Assembly: GCA_018660965.1 (NCBI GenBank) | Contig: JABJJH010000528.1 | Location: 1-10,392, forward strand | Direction of reading: 5' to 3' | Source of the DNA: Rhodospirillaceae bacterium | Lineage (GTDB): Bacteria > Pseudomonadota > Alphaproteobacteria > UBA8366 > GCA-2717185 | Length of the DNA: 10,392 nt | Shown here: positions 1 to 6,619 of the stretch, one piece after another | How positions within the stretch are numbered: position 1 is the stretch's first letter | Layout of the letters: each line of letters opens with the position of its first letter | Made by a program: the position numbers and the translations under genes | The notes under the pieces: model-generated | What the model was told of the DNA's origin: nothing | What the model saw: the letters and a program-made list of their open reading frames with translations, nothing else | Databases searched by the model: none

Positions 1-99
1 GTAGGTCATAATCCAGGAACTATCCAACGGGGGCGCGGTCTTTACAAGCGCGGAGGGATGGTTACCAATGGGATTTTCAGGTCGGGGTTAAGGGATACG

Positions 100-1416
100 A
101 TGGCGAAATTTCTCAAGTCGGGATTGGATAAGGCCGAGCGTGATGACGCGGATGCGAAGGTTCGCGCCATGGTCGAGGAAATATTGGGCGATATCGAGGC
201 GCGCGGCGATGCGGCGGTTCGCGATTTCTCGGTGAAATTCGACGATTGGCGACCGGATAGCTTCCGCCTGAGCGAACAGGAAATCGAAGCGGCGCTGGCC
301 AAGGTCGCGAAGCGGGATCTGGACGACATTCGCTTCGCGCAGGAACAGGTGCGAAACTTCGCCACAATCCAGAAGGAAACCATGCGCGACGTGGAGGTGG
401 AAACCATGCCCGGCGTGGTGCTGGGCCACAAGAACATCCCGGTCAATTCCGTTGGGTGTTATGTGCCGGGCGGCAAGTATCCGATGATCGCGTCCGCCCA
501 TATGAGCGTCGTCACGGCGAAGGTCGCGGGCGTCCCGCGCATCGTCGCGTCCGCCCCGCCACAAGGCGGCGCCGCCCACCCCGCCATCGTTGCGGCCATG
601 CATCTTGGCGGCGCCGATGAAATCCTCGTCCTCGGCGGCATTCAGGCGGTGGCGGCGATGGCGCTGGGCACCGAAAGCGTGGCGCCGGTGGATATGCTGG
701 TCGGGCCGGGCAACATGTTTGTCGCCGAAGCCAAGCGGCAACTTTATGGCCGGGTCGGCATCGACCTGTTCGCCGGGCCGACGGAAACGTTGATTATCGC
801 CGATGACACAGTGGATGCAGAACTCTGCGCCATCGACTTGCTGGGTCAGGCGGAACATGGTCCCACCTCGCCCGCGATATTGCTGACCACATCGGAAACC
901 CTGGCGCGGGACACCATGCGCGAAGTCGAGCGCCAGTTGGAAGTATTGCCGACGGCGGAAATCGCGCGGGAATCCTGGGTCAATTACGGCGCGGTGATCC
1001 TGTGCGACAGCCGGGAGGAAATGCGGGTTGAGGCCGACGCGTTGGCCTTCGAGCATGTTCAGGTGATGACCGAGGACCCGGATTACTTCCTCGACAACAT
1101 GACCAATTACGGCGCGTTGTTTCTGGGGCCACGCACCAATGTGTCCTATGGCGACAAGGTCATCGGCACCAACCACACCCTGCCGACGAAGCGCGCGGCG
1201 CGCTACACCGGCGGATTGTGGGTCGGCAAGTTCATCAAGACGCACACCTATCAGCGCATCCTGACCGACGAAGCGTCGGCGCGCGTCGGCGAATATTGTT
1301 CGCGGCTGTGCATGCTGGAAGGGTTCGCGGGCCATGCGGAACAGGCCAACGCCCGCGTGCGGCGCTATGGCGGACGCAACATCGAACCCTACACCGCCGC
1401 GGAGCCGCTCTCATGA
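100..1416 (+). CDS. hpsN: Sulfopropanediol 3-dehydrogenase-like protein (histidinol dehydrogenase fold)
   Basis: Predicted zinc- and NAD-dependent dehydrogenase of 438 residues, cytoplasmic. The fold is that of histidinol dehydrogenase. The metal ligands align with E. coli HisD as Q250, H253, D352 and H412, the catalytic pair as E318-H319, and E407 sits five residues before the last histidine. The segment after GTNHTLPT (RYTGGLWVGKF) and the start MAKFLKSG match, from memory, HpsN. HpsN oxidises (R)-2,3-dihydroxypropane-1-sulfonate to sulfolactate in two NAD steps. No his gene is nearby, which argues against a histidine role. The start at 100 is chosen because AAGGGA lies about 5 nt upstream and the family begins here. 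An in-frame ATG at 58 would add 14 unlike residues, with GGAGG too close to it. The stop overlaps the next start (ATGA). The fold is sure; the sulfonate substrate is a family inference, and another diol or polyol is possible. Confidence 0.8.
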   Translation: MAKFLKSGLDKAERDDADAKVRAMVEEILGDIEARGDAAVRDFSVKFDDWRPDSFRLSEQEIEAALAKVAKRDLDDIRFAQEQVRNFATIQKETMRDVEVETMPGVVLGHKNIPVNSVGCYVPGGKYPMIASAHMSVVTAKVAGVPRIVASAPPQGGAAHPAIVAAMHLGGADEILVLGGIQAVAAMALGTESVAPVDMLVGPGNMFVAEAKRQLYGRVGIDLFAGPTETLIIADDTVDAELCAIDLLGQAEHGPTSPAILLTTSETLARDTMREVERQLEVLPTAEIARESWVNYGAVILCDSREEMRVEADALAFEHVQVMTEDPDYFLDNMTNYGALFLGPRTNVSYGDKVIGTNHTLPTKRAARYTGGLWVGKFIKTHTYQRILTDEASARVGEYCSRLCMLEGFAGHAEQANARVRRYGGRNIEPYTAAEPLS

Positions 1417-2345
1417 GCGGGCATATCGCCATTGTCGGCGGCGGCTTGGTCGGGTCCGGCTGGTCCATCGTGTTCGCGCGCGCGGGCGAGGTGGTCCGGA
1501 TTTACGACGCCGACTCCAAGATCCGCAACAACGTCCTTGATGTCATCCAGGGTCAACTCAAAGACCTGAAAAGCAGCGGCCTTGTGGATAACGTCGACGC
1601 CATCCTGAACCGCATCGAGGTCTGCAGCACGCTGCAATACGCCATCGGCGGCGCGACGTATGTTCAGGAATCGGTGTTCGAACAAACCGACGTGAAAACC
1701 GAAATCAGCGCCGCCCTGTCGCCCATGCTTGGTGACGACGCGGTCGTCGGCAGCTCCACGTCCGGCATTCCCGCGTCCGCCTTCACCGAAGGATTGCCGA
1801 ACCGGGACCGATTTCTGGTCGCCCATCCAGTCAACCCACCCTATCTGGCGCCCATTGTGGAAGTCGTGCCGACATCCTGGACCAACGCCGCCGCCGTCGA
1901 CAAGACCATGGCGCTGATGAAAAAAGTCGGCCAATCGCCAGTGCTGGTGCGGCGTGAAATCGAAGGATTTTTGCTGAACCGCCTGCAAGGCGCGCTGTTG
2001 CGGGAAGCCTGGGCGTTGTTCGAGGACGGCTACGCCAGCATCGAGGACATCGACAAAACCGTGTCGGAAGGCCTTGGCCTGCGCTGGTCCTTCATGGGGC
2101 CGTTTGAAACCATCGACCTGAATGCGCCCGGCGGCGTGAAGGATTACGCCGAACGGCTGGGCCCGCTGTATCACTCGATCGACGCGTCTCGCCAGGACCC
2201 GCAGCCGTGGAGCGCCGAATTAATCGACGCCGTCCAGGCCGAACGGCGCGCCGTGTTGCACGATTCCGATTTGTCCGGACGGCGCGCGTGGCGCGACCGC
2301 CGCTTGATGGCGCTCGCCGCCCACAAAACCGCCTTGAAGGACTAA
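1413..2345 (+). CDS. 3-hydroxyacyl-CoA dehydrogenase family protein, lambda-crystallin (CRYL1)/L-gulonate 3-dehydrogenase-like
   Basis: Predicted NAD-dependent dehydrogenase of 310 residues acting on a secondary hydroxyl group. The N-terminal Rossmann domain carries GGGLVG at 9-14. A hydroxy-acid site follows: STSG, then the catalytic histidine H138 in HPVNPPY. The helical C-terminal domain has the signature GFLLNRLQ with N189 and then SEGLGLRWSFMGPFET. The HPVNPPY and SEGLG-(RF)-GP-ET segments are typical of lambda-crystallin, L-gulonate 3-dehydrogenase and carnitine dehydrogenase relatives rather than of fatty-acid FadB/PaaH enzymes, so a sugar acid or short polar hydroxy-acid is the likelier substrate. 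The length equals that of CRYL1-type enzymes. The start ATG overlaps the stop of the preceding gene by 4 nt, implying translational coupling in one operon. Exact substrate is unknown; the family call is strong. Confidence 0.85.
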   Translation: MSGHIAIVGGGLVGSGWSIVFARAGEVVRIYDADSKIRNNVLDVIQGQLKDLKSSGLVDNVDAILNRIEVCSTLQYAIGGATYVQESVFEQTDVKTEISAALSPMLGDDAVVGSSTSGIPASAFTEGLPNRDRFLVAHPVNPPYLAPIVEVVPTSWTNAAAVDKTMALMKKVGQSPVLVRREIEGFLLNRLQGALLREAWALFEDGYASIEDIDKTVSEGLGLRWSFMGPFETIDLNAPGGVKDYAERLGPLYHSIDASRQDPQPWSAELIDAVQAERRAVLHDSDLSGRRAWRDRRLMALAAHKTALKD

Positions 2346-2351
2346 GCCAAC

Positions 2352-3125
2352 ATGACCGACGCGCATTCCAAAACCATCGACGCCTTTCGTCTGGACGGGT
2401 TGCGCGCGGTCGTCACCGGCGCGTCGCGCGGGCTGGGCGAAGGCTGCGCGCTGGCCCTAGCGGGCGCGGGCGCCGATGTGACCCTGGTCGGGCGCACGCA
2501 AGCGGATCTGGAAGCGGTCGCGACGGACATACGCGCGCTGGGCCGGAATGCTGCGATCATCGCGGTGGACGTCACCGACATTGACCAATTCGCGGCCAGG
2601 CTAAACGAATTGCCAGGCGTCGATATTTTCGTCAACAACGCCGGGACGAACAAACCGCAACCGTTCCTCTCGGTCGACCCGGACACCTACGATTCCGTCA
2701 TGGATGTTAATCTGCGCGCCGCCTTTTTCGCAGCGCAAGCCGCCGCGCGCATGATGGCGGACGCCGGCAAGGGCGGGTCGATCATCAACATGACCAGTCA
2801 GGCGGGCCACCGCGCCCTGCGCGACCGCACGGTCTATTCATCCAGCAAATTCGGGCTGGAAGGGCTGACCAAGGCGATGGCGTTCGAGTTGGCGGAACAC
2901 AGCATCCGCGTCAACGCCGTCGCGCCGACCTTCGTTGAAACGCCCCTGGCCAAGCAATTCCTGGCGAACCCGGACTTCCGCGACTACGTCGACAACAAAA
3001 TCCTGTTGCCCCGGTTGGGACAAGTCGGCGATGTCGCCGCCGCCGTGCTCTACCTCGCCTCCCCCGCCGCCGCCATGGTCACCGGAACATCGCTGCTGGT
3101 CGATGGCGGCTGGACCATTCATTGA
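2352..3125 (+). CDS. SDR family NAD(P)-dependent oxidoreductase (first)
   Basis: Classical short-chain dehydrogenase of 257 residues, cytoplasmic. Seen: cofactor motif TGASRGLG at 22-29, NNAG at 95-98, catalytic S149, Y162 and K166 (YSSSK), and the C-terminal LLVDGGWTIH. Arginine in the glycine-rich motif (R26) and in VGRTQ after the second strand suggest NADP(H) preference. The start is 6 nt after the upstream stop, with GAAGGA about 10 nt before the ATG, so this is the third gene of the 100-3125 operon. Relatives include gluconate 5-dehydrogenase and 3-oxoacyl reductase types. The neighbours suggest a carbonyl/alcohol step on the same substrate as the HpsN-like and CRYL1-like enzymes, for example inverting a hydroxyl centre by oxidation and reduction. 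That role is inferred; substrate not identifiable here. Confidence 0.88.
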   Translation: MTDAHSKTIDAFRLDGLRAVVTGASRGLGEGCALALAGAGADVTLVGRTQADLEAVATDIRALGRNAAIIAVDVTDIDQFAARLNELPGVDIFVNNAGTNKPQPFLSVDPDTYDSVMDVNLRAAFFAAQAAARMMADAGKGGSIINMTSQAGHRALRDRTVYSSSKFGLEGLTKAMAFELAEHSIRVNAVAPTFVETPLAKQFLANPDFRDYVDNKILLPRLGQVGDVAAAVLYLASPAAAMVTGTSLLVDGGWTIH

Positions 3126-3248
3126 ACACTTCCTAGCTCAATAAGGATTGATCAAGAAAATCAGCACCTTCAGCCTCAGCCAGATGCCCGAACACGCCGA
3201 ACGCGCCATGCGCCATGCGCCTGACCGCCGAAAAGGTAATGCCGAGGC

Positions 3249-3267
3249 TTTAAGGCGCGCCTTTAAA
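3249..3267. repeat. Short palindrome at the convergent gene junction
   Basis: TTTAAGGCGCGCCTTTAAA is a perfect 12-bp palindrome (3252-3263) with AT-rich arms that continue the symmetry apart from one extra T. It overlaps the stop codon of the minus-strand sulfatase gene and lies in the 137-nt gap between two convergent genes (3126-3262). It could form a weak stem, but the GC core has almost no loop and no T-run follows on either strand, so a terminator role is only possible. The rest of the gap holds a tandem CGCCATG at 3204-3217 and no convincing gene. Confidence 0.35.
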
Positions 3268-4702
3268 CGTATTCGGCTTTGTCGCCGGGTGCCGGGGTGC
3301 CCTGGAAGACGCCTTTTTTGAGCACCGCGTCGCGACCGCCCGCCGCTTCGACCAGGGCGGCCTGGGCTGCTTGCGCTTCGGCGTGGACCGCGTCGGGGTC
3401 CAGGCGCGCTTTGAGTTCACCGAGCATATCGGCAAGCACCGATGCGTGGCCTGGATCGGCGGCGAGGTTGCATTCTTCTTCCGGGTCGGCGTCCTGATCG
3501 AATAATTCGGGGTCGTAATTCACATAGTGAATGTATTTGTATTTCCCCTTGCGGATCATGTAGCAGGCGGTGTCGGCGCCGTTCGCGTAATATTCGCTTA
3601 ACGCGACGCGGTTCATGTCGTCGGGTTCGTTGGCGATATCGCGCAAGGAGCGATTGCCGCTGGCCAGGACATCGTCGATGCCGACGGTCTCCAGTATCGT
3701 CGCCGCGCCATCGGTGAGCGTCACGGGCGTATTAACCACCTTGCCTGCGGGCACGCCGGGACCGGACAGGATCATGGGAATGGCGACCGCTTCCTCATAC
3801 ATGTTGGACTTGCCCCACATCCGCCGCGTACCGAGGTTTTCGCCATGGTCGGAGGTGTAGACGATCAACGTGTTGTCCCGCAGACCGCAAGCGTCGAGCG
3901 TGTCCAGCACTTGCCTGATGTTGGAATCGAGGTAGGAGCACATTGCGTAATAGGACGCGATGGCGATTTTCCGGGTTTCCTCGGTGAAGAAATCATCATG
4001 GCATTGCATCTGCCGAAACTTTTCAATCCACGGATGCAGTTGGTAATCCCTGGCGTTACCCTTCGGCGTTTCCAGCAAGTCGTGGGGGTAGAGATCGTAA
4101 AATTCCTGCGGCGCGATCAACGGAAAATGCGGACAGACGAATGAACAGAACAACGCCCAGGGCTGGTCCACATGCTTGGGCGCCTCGTCCCTGAGCCAAT
4201 TACAGGTGTTCTCCATGATCGTGTGGTCATAGCGCGTATAACCGGATTCGCCGGGGCCGATTTCGGACGCGAGTTTGCTTTTCGTAATGGGTGGGCCCAA
4301 CGGATTTTTGATGCTGCCCGCGACCGCGCCTTCGCCGCCGACGATGTGCAGCGGCACGATCTGTTCGCTGAAACCGGTCGGGTCCTCTTCGCTTCGGTAA
4401 TGCAGCTTGCCTATGGACAGGCAGTGCATCCCGGCCTTCTGCATCGCATGGCCCCACCCTTCGACGCGACCTTCGTAGGCGTGCGCGTTATCCCAATAGC
4501 CGATGTCGTGCACATCACGACCGGTCGCGAAGCTCGCCCGCGCGGGCACGCAAATGGGCGAATTGGTGTACGCGTTGGTGAACCGCGCGCCGCTTTCGGC
4601 GAGCGCGTCGATGGTCGGTGTTTTGACGAAAGGATGACCGTAACAGCCCGAGGCTTTTTGCTGGTGTTCGTCGGACATGATGAAGAGGACGTTTGGAGCC
4701 AT
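3263..4702 (-). CDS. Type I (formylglycine-dependent) sulfatase, cytoplasmic
   Basis: Predicted sulfate-ester hydrolase of 479 residues in the alkaline-phosphatase superfamily. Seen: D11 of the SDEH metal motif, the formylglycine motif C51-V-P-A-R55, GKLH at 98-101, PHFP at 191-194, the second metal motif S284-D285-H286-G287-E288, and K298 in WGKSN, so all main catalytic positions are intact. C51 must be matured by a formylglycine-generating enzyme encoded elsewhere. There is no signal peptide: the protein begins MAPNVLFIM directly at the first strand, so the substrate is probably imported, as with choline sulfatase. The ATG at 4702 fits family N-termini; an in-frame GTG at 4717 would add five residues. 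Neither has a good Shine-Dalgarno. It lies 66 nt downstream of the methyltransferase gene. A phosphonate monoester hydrolase is an alternative, since that family shares the motif. Substrate unknown. Confidence 0.88.
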   Translation of the reverse strand: MAPNVLFIMSDEHQQKASGCYGHPFVKTPTIDALAESGARFTNAYTNSPICVPARASFATGRDVHDIGYWDNAHAYEGRVEGWGHAMQKAGMHCLSIGKLHYRSEEDPTGFSEQIVPLHIVGGEGAVAGSIKNPLGPPITKSKLASEIGPGESGYTRYDHTIMENTCNWLRDEAPKHVDQPWALFCSFVCPHFPLIAPQEFYDLYPHDLLETPKGNARDYQLHPWIEKFRQMQCHDDFFTEETRKIAIASYYAMCSYLDSNIRQVLDTLDACGLRDNTLIVYTSDHGENLGTRRMWGKSNMYEEAVAIPMILSGPGVPAGKVVNTPVTLTDGAATILETVGIDDVLASGNRSLRDIANEPDDMNRVALSEYYANGADTACYMIRKGKYKYIHYVNYDPELFDQDADPEEECNLAADPGHASVLADMLGELKARLDPDAVHAEAQAAQAALVEAAGGRDAVLKKGVFQGTPAPGDKAEYV

Positions 4703-4768
4703 GGTTTGGAATCTCACTGATTTTGGATATTACGTTGGTGTAGCATATCGCAAGCGTTAAACCACGTT

Positions 4769-5602
4769 CTAGCCCGCCTTCGTTGCAATAAGTTCGACCG
4801 GCGCGATCCGGTTTTCGGCGATATTTTCAATCATGTTGCGGACTTTAACAGGAGCGGTCGCCCCCATCAGGATGTGCAGGCCCAGCGCGGGCGGACCGTC
4901 CGCCTTTGACGCAGCGGCTTTAAGCTTGGCGAAGAACTCAACGGCGAATTCGCGCCGGTTTCGCTCGGCGGTGATGACAAAACCGGCGGCCTCCAGGGCT
5001 TGCTTGTATTCGGCGGGCGAGCCGACTGCACTGTCTTCCGGATTCGTCGCCCACGGCACGGGGAAGGACAAATCATCACCGCCAACCCGCATCACGTCGT
5101 AGATACCAAGCGTCGCGCCGGGTCGAAGAACCCGGAACAACTCGCGGGCAAGGGCCGCTTTGTCCGGGATATTCATACCCACGTGCAGCATATAGGCTTT
5201 GTCGAACGCGTCTTCGGCGAAGGACGTGGCCGTCGCGTCGCCCTGTTGCAGCGTCACCCGGTCGGCCAACCCCACCCACGAACACAGCGCCGTCCCGGCA
5301 TCGACGAACTCCTGGGTCAAATCGACGCCGCTTACCCGGCAATTATATCGTTGCGCCGCAAACCGGCTGGCCCCGCCGAGCCCGCACCCGACATCAAGCA
5401 CATGATCATCCGGGCCAAGGGCCACTTGATCCAGAAAGCTTTCCGTCGCGACCCGGCCGCCAATGTGAAATTCATCGACAGGGCCAAGGTCGTCCACAAG
5501 CACCGAATCCGGCGTCTTGCCCAGCTTTTCCAACCCATCGGCGATGGCGCCAAGGAGACCGCCGTGCGTGTAATGGGTCGCCACTGAATTTTTATCCGGC
5601 AT
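4769..5602 (-). CDS. Class I SAM-dependent methyltransferase (glycine/dimethylglycine N-methyltransferase-like)
   Basis: Predicted S-adenosylmethionine methyltransferase of 277 residues, soluble. SAM motif I is VLDVGCGLGG at 68-77, the acidic residue ending strand 2 is D94 (SGVDLTQEF), and motif II/III regions follow (GDATATSF, LRPGATLGIYDVMR). The stretch DEFHIGG at 43-49 just before the Rossmann fold resembles small-molecule N-methyltransferases of the sarcosine/dimethylglycine and phosphoethanolamine type, which makes a small amine or thiol acceptor plausible. The C-terminal 50 residues are not recognisable to me. The start at 5602 follows AGGGAG, with a second AGGAG abutting the ATG. The gene begins 10 nt after the dioxygenase stop and is therefore cotranscribed with it. 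Acceptor substrate is not assignable; class assignment is firm. Confidence 0.85.
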   Translation of the reverse strand: MPDKNSVATHYTHGGLLGAIADGLEKLGKTPDSVLVDDLGPVDEFHIGGRVATESFLDQVALGPDDHVLDVGCGLGGASRFAAQRYNCRVSGVDLTQEFVDAGTALCSWVGLADRVTLQQGDATATSFAEDAFDKAYMLHVGMNIPDKAALARELFRVLRPGATLGIYDVMRVGGDDLSFPVPWATNPEDSAVGSPAEYKQALEAAGFVITAERNRREFAVEFFAKLKAAASKADGPPALGLHILMGATAPVKVRNMIENIAENRIAPVELIATKAG

Positions 5603-5612
5603 CTCCTGCTCC

Positions 5613-6500
5613 CTACGCCGCCTGTTCGACCGTTTGAATGTCCCCGGCGATGGTCGTGCGGCGCATGTCGCGGGCTTCCCCCGTATCATTGAAGCGCCGC
5701 GCGCGGTGCATGGTTTGCCTGTTGTCCCACATGACGAAATCGTATCGCCGCCACTGATGGGCATAGACGAATTCGCGCTCCGTGGCGGCTTCGGTCAGGT
5801 CGCGGATGAAGCCGCGCGCTTCAGGCATGGGCCAGCCCAGAATGGCTCCGATATGGGCGGACAGATACAAAGACTTGCGCCCGGTCACCGGATGAGTCCG
5901 CACCAGCCTTTGCCGCACGGGCTTGAAGTTCGCCTTTTCTGCCGCCTCCAGGCCCGTGAAGCCCAAAAGCCCGCGCGAATACAGCAACGAGTGTTCGCAC
6001 ACGAGGTCTTCGATCTCGGCTTTGGTCGTCGCGTCCAGCGCATCGTAGGCCGCGCGCATGTCGGCGAATTCGGTATCGCCGCCCTTGGCCGGAATTTGCC
6101 GCCCCGACAGCAGCGAATATTTTGCGGGCGTGGCGCGGTAGGAACTGTCCGAATGCCACAACAGATTGCCCAAATTGAACATGCGCTGACGATCGTTCCG
6201 GTCCAGAATGCCATGGTTGGCGTCCAAATTGGACACATCGGCCATTTCCGGGCCAAGACGCCGGTCTTTCGCCTTTGTGATGTTGCTGGCCGAGCCCGGC
6301 AACTCCAGCGCGCCAAAATTTCGACTGAACGCGAGTTGCTGGTCGTCGGTGATGTTCTGGTCATGAAACACCAGAACCGCATATTCGTTCATCCCGGCGT
6401 CAATCGCCGCGACATCCTCGGCGCTTAACGGTTGGCGCATATCCACGCCCGAGACTTCCCCGGCAAAAACCGGGTGCAATTGACGAATAGTGACGCTCAC
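5613..6500 (-). CDS. TauD/TfdA family 2-oxoglutarate-dependent dioxygenase (TfdA-like)
   Basis: Predicted Fe(II)/2-oxoglutarate dioxygenase of 295 residues. The iron triad is H116-x-D118 (LLWHSDSSY) and H265 (MWDNRQTMHRARRF); R277 fits the 2-oxoglutarate-binding arginine. The segments WHSDSSY, TEFADMRAAYDAL, VRTHP and REFVYAHQWR follow 2,4-D dioxygenase TfdA more closely than E. coli TauD, so oxidative cleavage of an ether-like or other activated C-H bond is more likely than taurine use, though specificity in this family is poorly predictable. The start is the GTG at 6500, with AGGGAG about 8 nt upstream and a family-like N-terminus (SVTIRQLHPVFAGEV). It is the first gene of a minus-strand operon with the methyltransferase and sulfatase, divergent from the CoA-transferase gene. 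Confidence 0.88.
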   Translation of the reverse strand: MSVTIRQLHPVFAGEVSGVDMRQPLSAEDVAAIDAGMNEYAVLVFHDQNITDDQQLAFSRNFGALELPGSASNITKAKDRRLGPEMADVSNLDANHGILDRNDRQRMFNLGNLLWHSDSSYRATPAKYSLLSGRQIPAKGGDTEFADMRAAYDALDATTKAEIEDLVCEHSLLYSRGLLGFTGLEAAEKANFKPVRQRLVRTHPVTGRKSLYLSAHIGAILGWPMPEARGFIRDLTEAATEREFVYAHQWRRYDFVMWDNRQTMHRARRFNDTGEARDMRRTTIAGDIQTVEQAA

Positions 6501-6619
6501 GGCTTCAACTCCCTTTAATCTTTCGACGCCGCTGTCTGGCGACCCTACGCCCCGATAGCGTATAACGACGCCAGTACTTAGGCAAACGTGGCTTAAGCAA
6601 ACGTGCGGGGGGATTGGAA
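6501..6619. promoter_or_regulatory. Divergent intergenic region, putative bidirectional promoter
   Basis: This 119-nt gap separates the start codons of the divergently read dioxygenase and CoA-transferase genes, so both promoters probably lie here or just inside the genes. A TATAAC at 6561-6566 could be a plus-strand -10 box but has no good -35. On the minus strand, TTGCCT (6585-6580) precedes a TTATAC/TACGCT region at roughly sigma-70 spacing. Neither is convincing on its own. The ribosome-binding sites are AGGGAG before the GTG at 6500 and GGGGGGA (6607-6613) before the ATG at 6620. A tandem direct repeat sits just before the latter and may be an operator. Confidence 0.4.
6577..6605 (+). 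repeat. Tandem 14-bp direct repeat (CTTARGCAAACGTG x2)
   Basis: CTTAGGCAAACGTG (6577-6590) is followed after one base by CTTAAGCAAACGTG (6592-6605), with one mismatch and a 15-bp period. It lies immediately upstream of the ribosome-binding site of the CoA-transferase gene and within the divergent promoter region. A period of about one and a half helical turns is compatible with paired operator sites, but no regulator gene is in the window. A simple local duplication is the alternative. Confidence 0.75.

Noticed and set aside
58..99. In-frame ATG at 58 extending the HpsN-like protein by 14 residues
   Set aside because: The extension does not look like family N-termini, GGAGG is only 1 nt from that ATG, and the ATG at 100 has a well-placed AAGGGA.
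88..1335. Long antisense open frame of 415 codons opposite the HpsN-like gene
   Set aside because: Composition is His/Arg/Asp-rich as expected for the mirror of a GC-rich gene, no motif is recognisable, and the plus strand carries a full catalytic set.
100..1416. Annotation as histidinol dehydrogenase of histidine biosynthesis
   Set aside because: The fold and metal site fit, but context and C-terminal half motifs fit HpsN better and no other his gene is near.
1389..2174. Antisense open frame opposite the CRYL1-like gene
   Set aside because: Codon-bias shadow without motifs; the sense gene is complete with NAD and catalytic motifs.
3204..3221. Tandem CGCCATG repeat
   Set aside because: Only two full copies plus four bases; too short to assign meaning in GC-rich sequence.
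3148..3315. Short open frame (TTG at 3148, internal ATG at 3184) in the convergent gap
   Set aside because: No convincing ribosome-binding site, no recognisable protein, and it runs into the sulfatase gene on the other strand. A decayed gene remnant is possible but unsupported.
4703..4768. Separate promoter for the sulfatase gene (TAATAT on the minus strand with TTGCGA upstream)
   Set aside because: Spacing of 15 nt is short and the boxes are weak; transcription from the dioxygenase promoter is a sufficient explanation.
5634..6428. Plus-strand open frame opposite the dioxygenase
   Set aside because: Shadow of the TfdA-like gene, whose HxD...H triad and 2-oxoglutarate arginine are intact.
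6614..6619. TTG start two codons upstream of the CoA-transferase ATG
   Set aside because: It would sit directly on the GGGGGGA ribosome-binding site; the ATG at 6620 is correctly spaced.
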